Origin: an uncultured Lachnospiraceae bacterium
Lineage (GTDB): Bacteria > Bacillota > Clostridia > Lachnospirales > Lachnospiraceae
Assembly (NCBI GenBank): GCA_947600145.1
Contig: CANQGA010000009.1
Coordinates: 1-36,463, forward strand
DNA: 36,463 nt
Direction: 5' to 3'
Both the position numbers and the translations under genes were made by a program. Below are positions 8,039 to 15,127 of the stretch, one piece after another. The notes beneath the pieces are model-generated. The model saw only the letters and a program-made list of their open reading frames with translations, did not search any database and was not told the origin of the DNA. The stretch's first letter is position 1, and every line of letters starts with the position of its first letter.

Positions 8039-9688
8039 ATGATCAGTGCGAACAACATTACACTGCGGGTCGGAAAGAAGGCGTTATTCGAGGACGTCAA
8101 CATCAAATTTACGGAGGGGAACTGCTACGGCGTCATCGGCGCCAACGGCGCCGGCAAATCCACGTTCCTGCGGATCCTGTCGGGACAGCTGGAGCCTACC
8201 GCCGGCGACGTGGTGATCACGGACGGGCAGCGGCTTTCCTTCCTGCAGCAGGACCATTTCAAATACGACCAGTATACGGTGACGGACACGGTGATCCTTG
8301 GCAATCCCAGGCTTTACGAGGTGATGAAGGAGAAGGACGCCATCTATATGAAGGAGGATTTCTCCGATGAGGACGGCATCCGGGCGGCGGAGCTGGAGTC
8401 GGAGTTCGCCGAGATGAACGGCTGGGAAGCGGAGTCCGACGCGGCCAATATCTTAAACGGCCTCGGCGTGGACACGGATTACCATTACACGCTGATGAAG
8501 GACTTAAACGGCGCCCTGAAGGTGAAGGTGCTGCTGGCCCAGGCCCTTTTCGGCAACCCGGATATCCTGCTCCTCGACGAGCCCACCAACAACATGGACC
8601 TGGACGCCATCGCCTGGCTGGAAGAATTTTTGATCAATTTTGAGAACACAGTGATCGTGGTCTCCCACGACCGCTATTTCCTGAATAAAGTCTGCACGCA
8701 GATCGCCGATATCGACTACGGCAAGATCCAGCTCTACGCCGGAAACTACGATTTCTGGTATGAGTCCAGCCAGCTGATGATCAGGCAGATGAAGGAGGCC
8801 AACCGCAAGAAGGAGGAGAAGATCAAGGAGCTGCAGGAATTCATCCAGCGGTTCTCGGCCAATGCTTCCAAGTCCAAACAGGCGACCTCCCGCAAGCGGG
8901 CCCTGGAGAAGATCCAGCTGGACGACATCAAGCCCTCCAGCCGGAAATACCCGTACATCGATTTCCGGCCCTTCCGTGAGATCGGCAACGAGGTGCTGAC
9001 GGTGACGAACCTGTCGAAGACCATCGACGGCGTGAAGGTGCTGGACGATATTTCCTTTATTTTAAACCGGACCGACAAAGTGGCCCTGGTAGGACCCAAC
9101 GAGCAGGCGAAGACCGTGCTTTTCCAAATCCTTTCCGGGGAGATGGAGCCGGACAGCGGCGATTACAAATGGGGCCTGACCACGACCCAGTCCTATTTCC
9201 CGAAGGACAACAGCGCGGAATTTGCCAATGAGGACACGATCGTGGAGTGGCTGACCCAGTATTCGCCGGAGAAGGACGTGACGTATGTGCGCGGCTTCCT
9301 GGGCCGGATGCTGTTTGCCGGCGAGGACGGCGTGAAGAAGGTGAAGGTGCTCTCCGGCGGCGAGAAGGTGCGCTGCATGCTGTCGAAGCTGATGATCTCC
9401 GGCGCCAACGTGCTGATGCTGGATGAGCCCACGGACCATCTGGACATGGAATCCATCACGGCGCTGAACAACGGCCTGATGAAATTCCCGGGCGTGCTCC
9501 TCTTCTCCTCCCGCGACCACCAGATCGTGCAGACTACGGCCAACCGGATCATGGAGATCGTGAACGGGAAGCTGATCGACAAGATCACGACCTACGACGA
9601 GTATCTGGAGAGCGACGAGATGGCGAGAAAGCGCCAGGTGTTCACGCTGGTGAATACGGACGATGAGGAGCCGGTGACGGAAGAATAG
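8039..9688 (+). CDS. ABC-F family ATPase (YkpA/YbiT-like)
   Basis: This is a 549-residue soluble protein of two ABC domains with no membrane part, of the ABC-F class that acts on ribosomes in translation or antibiotic protection. Domain 1 has Walker A GANGAGKS (34-41), Walker B ILLLDE and switch VVSHDR (H210). A charged linker at about 245-300 (KSKQATSRKR) is the inter-domain arm. Domain 2 has LSGGEKV (438-444) and VLMLDE (458-463). Three sites are unorthodox: the first signature reads LNGALKV; the second Walker A is GPNEQAKT; and the second switch is SSRDHQ, with R492 where His is usual. Similar looseness occurs in YkpA-type proteins. No arm feature marks it as a known resistance factor; a housekeeping role is likeliest. 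Confidence 0.92.
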   Translation: MISANNITLRVGKKALFEDVNIKFTEGNCYGVIGANGAGKSTFLRILSGQLEPTAGDVVITDGQRLSFLQQDHFKYDQYTVTDTVILGNPRLYEVMKEKDAIYMKEDFSDEDGIRAAELESEFAEMNGWEAESDAANILNGLGVDTDYHYTLMKDLNGALKVKVLLAQALFGNPDILLLDEPTNNMDLDAIAWLEEFLINFENTVIVVSHDRYFLNKVCTQIADIDYGKIQLYAGNYDFWYESSQLMIRQMKEANRKKEEKIKELQEFIQRFSANASKSKQATSRKRALEKIQLDDIKPSSRKYPYIDFRPFREIGNEVLTVTNLSKTIDGVKVLDDISFILNRTDKVALVGPNEQAKTVLFQILSGEMEPDSGDYKWGLTTTQSYFPKDNSAEFANEDTIVEWLTQYSPEKDVTYVRGFLGRMLFAGEDGVKKVKVLSGGEKVRCMLSKLMISGANVLMLDEPTDHLDMESITALNNGLMKFPGVLLFSSRDHQIVQTTANRIMEIVNGKLIDKITTYDEYLESDEMARKRQVFTLVNTDDEEPVTEE

Positions 9689-9705
9689 GATCATGCGGGA
9701 AGGAT

Positions 9706-9781
9706 AGAGTCATACAAAATGCAGAGAATCATATGAAATGCAGAGAGTCATACAAAATGCAGAGAGTCATATGAAATGCGG
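9706..9781 (+). repeat. Four-copy 19-bp tandem repeat
   Basis: Four head-to-tail 19-mers begin at 9706, 9725, 9744 and 9763. Copies 1 and 3 are identical (AGAGTCATACAAAATGCAG). Copies 2 and 4 share TCATATGAAATGC and differ from each other at two positions. The block is therefore two copies of a 38-bp A-B unit. It lies between the ABC-F stop and the terminator and encodes nothing evident. Confidence 0.9.
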
Positions 9782-9785
9782 AACG

Positions 9786-9815
9786 AAAAAGGGGCGCCCG
9801 GCGGCGCCCCCATTT
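9786..9815. terminator. Bidirectional rho-independent terminator
   Basis: A perfect 8-bp stem, GGGGCGCC (9791-9798) with GGCGCCCC (9803-9810) around a CGGC loop, is flanked by AAAAA on the left and CATTTT on the right. It sits between the convergent ABC-F and esterase genes. The T-tract is better on the minus strand, so it mainly ends the esterase transcript. Confidence 0.85.
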
Positions 9816-9826
9816 TCATGGGTTTC

Positions 9827-11389
9827 TCAGTGCTGAACTTTGTCCTTGTTCTCTTCGAACTTCTTCATGAACGCCGGACCGGCTTCGCCGGCCATCACCG
9901 GGATCAGCTCCCGGTCGTGGTTGCAGACGACGCGGGTGTGCTCGTCAAAGAGGATCGTCCATTCCTCTTCCGGCGTGCTGGGTTTCCACTGCGGGATCCC
10001 CGCGTGGTTCGGATCGCCGGTGCGGGCAAATGCCATCGCCGCGCCGAAGATCTCGCTCTCCAGCTTCTCGGTCAGGCCGCCTTCCATCTGGGTGTAGGGA
10101 GCGAGCTCCGTGTTGTGGAAGAAGAACGGCACGTCGGAGCAGTGCCACGGCGTGCGGCCGCCGTCGATGGGCATATCCTGATTGAACAGGTAGGCGTAGG
10201 TGCAGCTGTTCATCGCGCTTCTGATCTTGATGTACTGCTGTTCCGGCGCGCGGAAAATGAAATCCAGCGTCATCAGGTTGGCCGGATGGCGCTCCGGATA
10301 AGCCGTCTCGAACATAGGCAGGATCTTAGCCGCCAGTTCCTTGCCCAACAGGGCGCGGACCGCCTCGCGGCCTTCCTCCCGGGTCGCCGTATGGATATCG
10401 ATGGAACTGGGCGCGAAGGAGGTGAACTCGCCGAACACGGAACCGACCATGAGCGGAACCTGCGAGGACTCCCTGCGGAATCCGTTGATGATCGGCTCGC
10501 CCGCGTAGTATTTGTTGGGGATCGGGGAACCGCCCACGTATTTGCCCGCGGCGCGGAGCGCCGGCGTTACCTTCGAGTAGGCCGCGGCCAGGGCCGCGTA
10601 GGGAACGGTCTCCAGCTCTTTGACACTGTCGATCTTTAATTCTTTCATCATCGCGCAAACCAGTTCTTCACCGCTGCCTTTGCTGTCCGCCAGCACCGGG
10701 CCGATGACGCCGCTCATGTTGATGCCCTTGGCGAACAGGCCGTCAGCTGCCGGCATCTGCAGAAGCGTCGTGATCTTGGCGCCGCCGCCGGACTGGCCGA
10801 ACAGGGTCACATTGGCCGGATCGCCGCCGAACTTCGCGATATTGTCATGGATCCACTGAAGGGCCGCGATGATGTCGTCCATGCCGGCGTTGCCGGAATT
10901 GGCGTATTCTTCGCCGAAAGCGGACAGGTCGCAGAATCCCAGCACGTTCAGACGGTGGTTGATCGTGACGACCACCACGTCGCCGTGGATGGCCATATTC
11001 TCGCCTTCGTAGGCAATGTGCTCAATGGCGGAACCGGCCGCGAAGCCGCCGCCGTGGAGCCACACCATGACCGGACGGGCCTTGTCGTCGCAGCCGGGTG
11101 TCCAGATGTTCAGATTCTGACAGTTCTCATTCATGATCCAGTAGCGGTGGGGCACAAGAAGCTCGCCGTTGGGCTTGGGCATATCCAGAAGCGGGCATAC
11201 ATAGCCGAAGCTGGTGGTATCCAGAACGCCTTCCCAGGGCTCGACCGGTTCCGGCGCGTGGAAGCGCTTCGCCTGCGCGTAGGGAACGCCCTTAAAAACG
11301 GACAGGTTCCGGTACTCATAGCCGCGGATCTTTCCCTGCGTGGTCTCGACCACAGCTGTCTGCGGGTCGTAGGAGAATTGGTAGCTCAT
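9827..11389 (-). CDS. Type-B carboxylesterase (alpha/beta hydrolase)
   Basis: This 520-residue protein belongs to the carboxylesterase/para-nitrobenzyl-esterase family and should hydrolyse carboxylic esters in the cytoplasm; no signal peptide is seen. The oxyanion motif HGGGF is at 112-116. The nucleophile elbow is GQSGGG with S200, unlike the common GESAGG. E321 (VFGEFTSF) and H416 (TPWHCSDV) complete the triad. The ATG at 11389 is preferred because AAGGAG lies 8 nt upstream; the in-frame GTG at 11398 overlaps that site. It has its own promoter at 11466-11494 and ends in the terminator at 9786-9815. The natural substrate is unknown. Confidence 0.92.
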   Translation of the reverse strand: MSYQFSYDPQTAVVETTQGKIRGYEYRNLSVFKGVPYAQAKRFHAPEPVEPWEGVLDTTSFGYVCPLLDMPKPNGELLVPHRYWIMNENCQNLNIWTPGCDDKARPVMVWLHGGGFAAGSAIEHIAYEGENMAIHGDVVVVTINHRLNVLGFCDLSAFGEEYANSGNAGMDDIIAALQWIHDNIAKFGGDPANVTLFGQSGGGAKITTLLQMPAADGLFAKGINMSGVIGPVLADSKGSGEELVCAMMKELKIDSVKELETVPYAALAAAYSKVTPALRAAGKYVGGSPIPNKYYAGEPIINGFRRESSQVPLMVGSVFGEFTSFAPSSIDIHTATREEGREAVRALLGKELAAKILPMFETAYPERHPANLMTLDFIFRAPEQQYIKIRSAMNSCTYAYLFNQDMPIDGGRTPWHCSDVPFFFHNTELAPYTQMEGGLTEKLESEIFGAAMAFARTGDPNHAGIPQWKPSTPEEEWTILFDEHTRVVCNHDRELIPVMAGEAGPAFMKKFEENKDKVQH

Positions 11390-11465
11390 AATGGTCACTC
11401 CTTATCGTTTATTATCGCGTCAGCATCCGGGAGATGCGCGGATGACGCAACATTCAGGTACAATC

Positions 11466-11494
11466 AGTATATCATCAGAAATATTGCCCTGCAA
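11466..11494 (-). promoter_or_regulatory. Promoter for the carboxylesterase gene
   Basis: On the minus strand TTGCAG (11489-11494) and TATACT (11466-11471) are 17 bp apart. Transcription would start near 11459, giving a leader of about 70 nt. Confidence 0.6.
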
Positions 11495-11531
11495 TAGTCA
11501 AGATATCGTATTTGCGACCGGCATCATTTCA

Positions 11532-11566
11532 CATACGATCGTTTCCCGTATGATCGTTTCGCATAC
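11532..11566. promoter_or_regulatory. Alternating inverted repeat upstream of the esterase promoter
   Basis: Half-sites CATACG (11532-11537), CGTATG (11547-11552) and CATAC (11562-11566) occur at exact 15-bp steps in alternating orientation, with ATCGTTTC repeated between them. They lie about 40-75 bp upstream of the esterase -35 box, where an activator or repressor array could sit. The protein that would bind is unknown. Confidence 0.5.
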
Positions 11567-11585
11567 CGGCGCCCTCTTCGCATGG

Positions 11586-11618
11586 AAATAAAAAGGGGAC
11601 TGCCCTCCGGCAATCCCC
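11586..11618 (-). terminator. Rho-independent terminator of hpf
   Basis: A 10-bp stem, GGGGACTGCC (11595-11604) with GGCAATCCCC (11609-11618), has one G-T pair and a 4-nt loop. On the minus strand it is followed by TTTTTATTT. It lies 15 nt past the hpf stop. Confidence 0.88.
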
Positions 11619-11632
11619 CGCGGTATTCAGTT

Positions 11633-12163
11633 TCAGAACTCCGGCTCGATCAGGCCGTATGTATTGCCTTTGCGCTTGTACACCACGTTTACCTGGTCGG
11701 TCTCCGCGTTCAGGAACATATAGAAATTATGCCCCAGAAGCTCCATTTCCACGCAGGCGTCCTCCGGGAACATGGGCTTCATGCCGAAGCGCTTGGTCTT
11801 GACGATATTGATCTCCTCGTCCTCCGCCGGCTCGTCCGACTCCAGGAACAGCTGGGAGAAGGACTGGGCAGACTGCTTCCTGTCGATGATCTTCTTCTTG
11901 TATCTGCGCACCTGCCGCTCGATCACTTCTTCCACCAGATCGATGGACACGTACATATCGCTTGAGGCCTCCTCGGCCCGGATGATCCCTCCTTTGATCG
12001 GTATGGTCACCTCGATCTTCTGCTCACCGCGCTGGATGCTTAAGGTGACGATCACCTCCGTTGTGGGGGTGAAATAATGTTCCAGTTTCCCGAGCTTCTC
12101 CTCGATAGCCGCTCTCAGCCCCGAGGATACTTCCATGTTTCTTCCGGTAATGGTAAAACGCAT
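11633..12163 (-). CDS. hpf: Ribosome hibernation promoting factor, long form
   Basis: This 176-residue protein binds the 30S decoding region and, through its C-terminal domain, pairs ribosomes into inactive 100S dimers in stationary phase. The N-terminal domain (about 1-100) starts MRFTITGRNMEVSSGLR, typical of HPF/YfiA. A linker with acidic and polar residues leads to the C-terminal domain (about 118-176), which contains IVKTKRFGMKPM and the VVYKRKGNTYGLIEP end. The second ATG (12163) is chosen because AAGGAG is 9 nt upstream; the ATG at 12169 lies only 3 nt from it. A promoter at 12195-12223 and a terminator at 11586-11618 make it monocistronic. Confidence 0.95.
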   Translation of the reverse strand: MRFTITGRNMEVSSGLRAAIEEKLGKLEHYFTPTTEVIVTLSIQRGEQKIEVTIPIKGGIIRAEEASSDMYVSIDLVEEVIERQVRRYKKKIIDRKQSAQSFSQLFLESDEPAEDEEINIVKTKRFGMKPMFPEDACVEMELLGHNFYMFLNAETDQVNVVYKRKGNTYGLIEPEF

Positions 12164-12194
12164 ATTCATCAGCTCCTTCTATTGGGATACCTAA

Positions 12195-12223
12195 AGTATA
12201 CCATACGTATTCTAAACATTCAA
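12195..12223 (-). promoter_or_regulatory. Promoter for hpf
   Basis: On the minus strand TTGAAT (12218-12223) and TATACT (12195-12200) have a 17-bp spacer; transcription would start near 12188, 25 nt before the start codon. Confidence 0.65.
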
Positions 12224-12349
12224 CCAGATTCTTCGGAGTTTTCTGAAATCTAAAAAGGCGGTACGGACGGCGGAAAGGCAAAAAAATTTGTCGAAAACGC
12301 AAAGTTTATGAGATGTGAACAAAAATCTGTTTTTTCGACGGAAAAGCGG

Positions 12350-12500
12350 ATTCGAACATACTTTTCTGCTGAAAAACGGTGGATAATGTGGATAACTCGG
12401 TGTATAACTGGTATTTCCCGAAAAATCGACACTTTTTTTCTGTGGAAAAATGAACCCGCCGACCGGAGCGCATGGCCGCCTGCCCGGCCATTCGAACATA
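12350..12500 (+). repeat. Direct repeat pair flanking the DnaA-box-like cluster
   Basis: ATTCGAACATA occurs at 12350-12360 and again at 12490-12500, 140 bp apart, each followed by a T-rich run. The segment between holds the DnaA-box-like cluster and a 6-bp hairpin (ATGGCC at 12472-12477 with GGCCAT at 12486-12491). The whole gap 12224-12540 shows no convincing coding sequence. It is AT-rich on the hpf side and carries several TTTTC/GAAAA inverted motifs (near 12289, 12331, 12362, 12414 and 12434). Confidence 0.6.
12378..12449 (-). promoter_or_regulatory. DnaA-box-like cluster
   Basis: Read on the minus strand, four 9-mers match the DnaA box TTATCCACA. TTATCCACA (12387-12395) is exact. TTATCCACC (12378-12386, directly adjoining), TTATACACC (12399-12407) and TTTTCCACA (12441-12449) each have one or two differences. 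All have the same orientation and lie in an AT-rich gap between hpf and the LacI-type regulator. No dnaA, dnaN, rpmH or rnpA is nearby and gene direction does not flip as at oriC. A DnaA-titrating or regulatory cluster is therefore more likely than the origin. DnaA binding is inferred from sequence alone. Confidence 0.6.
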
Positions 12501-12540
12501 ATTTTTGTGCAATCTGTCTAAGTTACCATAATGAAAAATA

Positions 12541-14733
12541 TTATGTTATCTTCCGCGTGCCGGAGCGGCCGTACATGACCTGGGCCATATTGACCGCTTC
12601 TTCCGGAGACATGTCGCCGGCGATCATATTTTTGACCGCGGTGCCGATGGAAAATTCGTAATCCCAGATGGAGCAGCCATCCGGCGTCGGCTGGGAGCTG
12701 ACGCCGCGGCTTCCCAGGGCGAAGCTTTCCTGAGTGGCCGGCAGCCACGGGAAGATCACAAAGTTTTTGAAATTATTGTAGGTATCTGCCAGAGGAGAGG
12801 TGCCGCCCAGCCGCACGATCATCGTGGAGATGTCCGGCGTAAAGTACCAGCGGAGGAATTCCCGGCAGGCTTCCACGTTCTTTGAATAGCGGCAGATGCC
12901 GACTACGCCGCCTCCCAGAAGAGGCCGGCGGCCGGGTACTACGGCAGCGCCGATCTTGCCGATCATATGGGACCGGCCGGAGCTGATGATATTGGCGGCG
13001 TAATTGGAGTAGACGACGGTCATAGCCACGGATCCCTCCGTCAGCAGCCGGACGCAGCCGCGCCATGACTGAGGCCGGCCGGCAAAATCCAGCATTCGGA
13101 GATACTGGCGCATGGCCTCGGCCATTTCCCCGGTCCGGATGGCGGGGCCGGAAGCTTTCTGCGGGGCGTCCGGGACGTTCGCCAGGTAATAAGGCATGAA
13201 ATCGCTGGCAGTGGCAAAAGCGGTCTGATCCATGATGGTGGTTCCGTACCGGGTAGGCGAATTGGGACTGCAGGCGGCGGTGAAAAACTCCGCGGTCTGC
13301 AGGTACTGCCCGATGGTAACAGGCACGGACAGAGTCTCATGATACCGCTCAAAATAAGCGCGGCGCAGCAGCGTGTCGTCGAACAGGTCGCTCCGATACA
13401 GCAGAAGCTGGACGCTGGGATCGAAGGGCAGGGTGTACATGGCGCCGCCGGAAAGGGAATAATTGTCATAATTCCCCCGGATCAGCGTCTGCGGAAGAGT
13501 CTCGGGCGTGATGCCGGCCTCGCTTAAAGGCATATAGGTCTTTCTGCCCATAACGTCCATGCGGGCCACATCCATCCGGATCAGGTCATAGCAGAAGTCG
13601 TCGCTCAGCATGTCGGCGGTAGCGGCCAGATCCTCCGCGGAGGTGCGTATCAGCTTTAAATGGATCCCGCTTTCCGCCTCAAACATAGGCAGAAGCTTAT
13701 CCAGCGCGTTGGTCGTGGGAGTGTCAAGCGTGAGCATGGTCAGCGTGCGGACAGCTTTTTTCGGGATCTGAGGCAGAGCCTGCGGGAAACCGCCGTCTTC
13801 CATGGTGATGACCGGCGGCATGGATTCTTTTTGACGCGACCAGCGGATGATCTGATCCGCGATCCGCACGCCCATCTGGCTGAAATCCAGCCGGCAGGCA
13901 AGAAAATCCGCCGGCGCCAGACCGCCGGAATTGGAAAGCGTGATGATCTCCGGGCGTTCTTTCGCGTAGGAGATCCGCAGAGCGCTCTGAACGGCTTCTG
14001 CCCGGGAAAGGCTGCTGGTCACGATGGCGTCGAAACGGACGCCGGCCTGGACGATGTCGAAGGCGGTGTTGATGGCCAGGTTAAAGGTCGAGGTGAAATG
14101 CCGGATGGAGACAGCGCTGCCGTTTACGGCGTCTTCCAGACCTTTTATCAGCAGCTGATCGCGGGAAAAGGAGGGCGGCGTGGAGAACACGGCTACCTCC
14201 CTGCGGCCGCTGTCCAGGATATGGCGTCCGATGGCCGCGCCGATCTTCTCATAGTCAAAGCGGATGAACATATCGTTGGGCCGGACGGGTTCGCCGTCCC
14301 GGTCGATGTATATGACAGGGCACGGAAGATCCCTGTAGAGTTCTTCGCCGGAATTTCCCAGGCAGGAAACAGTCACTACGGCTGTCAGTCCCGACTGGGG
14401 AATGCGTTTCAGGATCGCTTCCTCGATACTGGCGATATCGTTGGTCGGATAGACGTTCACATCATAATCCGCCTTGAAAAGCGTGGTCTGAACCGCGTTG
14501 TAAAGATCCAGATAGATATCCTCGCAGAGAGAGGGAAGGATCAGGGCGACCGTCCGCGTGATCCCCTGCTTCAGCAGCTGGGCCTGAACGTTGGGCACAT
14601 AACCCAGCTTTTTGGCGGCGTTCTCCACCAGACGGATCTTCTCGATACTGACTTTGCCGGTTTTGTTCAGAACGTTGGATACGGTGCCGTGGGAAACGCC
14701 CGCTTCCCTGGCGATGTCTTTGATCGTAGGCAT
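12541..14733 (-). CDS. LacI-family regulator fused to a second ABC-type solute-binding domain
   Basis: This 730-residue protein has three parts. Residues 1-47 are a LacI helix-turn-helix (PTIKDIAREAGVSHGTVSNVLN). Residues about 60-320 are a LacI-type periplasmic-binding-like sensor. Residues about 327-725 are a complete solute-binding domain of the ABC-transporter type (SBP_bac_1-like), recognisable by LLTEGSVAMTVVYSN and by GGGVVGICRYSKNVEACREF followed by GGTSPLADTY. An ordinary LacI protein ends near residue 340. There is no signal peptide, so both binding domains should be cytoplasmic. The hinge block AQLLKQG has Gln where Arg is usual. The ATG at 14733 is set by AGGAGG 6 nt upstream; longer in-frame starts have no such site. 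It is divergent from the transport operon, its likely target. Confidence 0.9.
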   Translation of the reverse strand: MPTIKDIAREAGVSHGTVSNVLNKTGKVSIEKIRLVENAAKKLGYVPNVQAQLLKQGITRTVALILPSLCEDIYLDLYNAVQTTLFKADYDVNVYPTNDIASIEEAILKRIPQSGLTAVVTVSCLGNSGEELYRDLPCPVIYIDRDGEPVRPNDMFIRFDYEKIGAAIGRHILDSGRREVAVFSTPPSFSRDQLLIKGLEDAVNGSAVSIRHFTSTFNLAINTAFDIVQAGVRFDAIVTSSLSRAEAVQSALRISYAKERPEIITLSNSGGLAPADFLACRLDFSQMGVRIADQIIRWSRQKESMPPVITMEDGGFPQALPQIPKKAVRTLTMLTLDTPTTNALDKLLPMFEAESGIHLKLIRTSAEDLAATADMLSDDFCYDLIRMDVARMDVMGRKTYMPLSEAGITPETLPQTLIRGNYDNYSLSGGAMYTLPFDPSVQLLLYRSDLFDDTLLRRAYFERYHETLSVPVTIGQYLQTAEFFTAACSPNSPTRYGTTIMDQTAFATASDFMPYYLANVPDAPQKASGPAIRTGEMAEAMRQYLRMLDFAGRPQSWRGCVRLLTEGSVAMTVVYSNYAANIISSGRSHMIGKIGAAVVPGRRPLLGGGVVGICRYSKNVEACREFLRWYFTPDISTMIVRLGGTSPLADTYNNFKNFVIFPWLPATQESFALGSRGVSSQPTPDGCSIWDYEFSIGTAVKNMIAGDMSPEEAVNMAQVMYGRSGTRKIT

Positions 14734-14784
14734 AAAATACCTCCTGACTGATGCCCTGCCTTGTGGAAATCTATCTATATTAAT

Positions 14785-14813
14785 AAGATAACAGAAAACG
14801 GAAGGATTCGCAA
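14785..14813 (-). promoter_or_regulatory. Promoter for the LacI-SBP regulator gene
   Basis: On the minus strand TTGCGA (14808-14813) and TATCTT (14785-14790) are 17 bp apart, giving a leader of about 45 nt. Confidence 0.5.
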
Positions 14814-14818
14814 GAGAA

Positions 14819-14839
14819 ATTGGACAAATATTGGACAAA
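14819..14839 (+). promoter_or_regulatory. Direct repeat ATTGGACAAA x2
   Basis: ATTGGACAAA occurs at 14819-14828 and 14830-14839, an 11-bp step of about one helical turn, immediately upstream of the regulator's -35 box. A related ATCGGACATA lies near 14957. This looks like an operator or activator site for the regulator gene, possibly autoregulatory. Confidence 0.45.
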
Positions 14840-14905
14840 AAAATCAAACAAAGATTTATAGATGAAATTCAGCAATAAAATTAGAACGAACCAATTGCAA
14901 AAATA

Positions 14906-14955
14906 GGCGCCGTTTCCGCAGATTACTGCAAATATTTGGAAATAAATACGGCGCC
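14906..14955. promoter_or_regulatory. Spaced inverted repeat in the divergent control region
   Basis: GGCGCCGT (14906-14913) and ACGGCGCC (14948-14955) are perfect 8-bp arms 34 nt apart; each contains the GGCGCC palindrome. Between them is another perfect palindrome, CAAATATTTG (14929-14938). They lie midway between the divergent promoters and stand out as GC islands in AT-rich DNA. Paired operator sites for a dimer-of-dimers regulator would look like this. Confidence 0.5.
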
Positions 14956-15011
14956 AATCGGACATATATAAAATAATTCGAAAATTAAGTCATAAAATTT
15001 GAAAATTAATA

Positions 15012-15040
15012 TTGACACGTACCAATCAATGGTATATAAT
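15012..15040 (+). promoter_or_regulatory. Perfect-consensus sigma-A promoter of the transport operon
   Basis: TTGACA (15012-15017) and TATAAT (15035-15040) are separated by exactly 17 bp. The spacer holds an imperfect palindrome, ACCAATCAATGGT (15021-15033). A promoter this strong implies tight repression, presumably by the divergent LacI-type protein. Confidence 0.85.
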
Positions 15041-15066
15041 CATGATCATAGGATATCCTGATCATG
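15041..15066. promoter_or_regulatory. Nested palindrome at the transcription start (candidate operator)
   Basis: A perfect 10-bp palindrome, AGGATATCCT (15050-15059), is enclosed by CATGATC (15041-15047) and GATCATG (15060-15066). The block begins right after the -10 box and covers the expected +1, the classic position for a LacI-type repressor. It could also fold as a hairpin at the very 5' end of the mRNA. Confidence 0.65.
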
Positions 15067-15127
15067 TAACTGAAGACAATGGGGTGGACGGCCGGCGCAC
15101 ATGCGGAACGGCCGGAGGGGAAGGAGA

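Noticed and set aside
9706-9781. CRISPR array
   Set aside because: The 19-bp units are directly adjoining with no unique spacers and no cas genes are present.
12378-12449. Chromosomal origin (oriC)
   Set aside because: No dnaA, dnaN, rpmH or other origin-linked genes nearby and no strand switch; kept only as a DnaA-box-like cluster.
12212-12661. Short open frames on both strands in the hpf-regulator gap
   Set aside because: No ribosome-binding sites or recognisable motifs; they overlap the DnaA-box-like cluster and, on the plus strand, run into the regulator gene.
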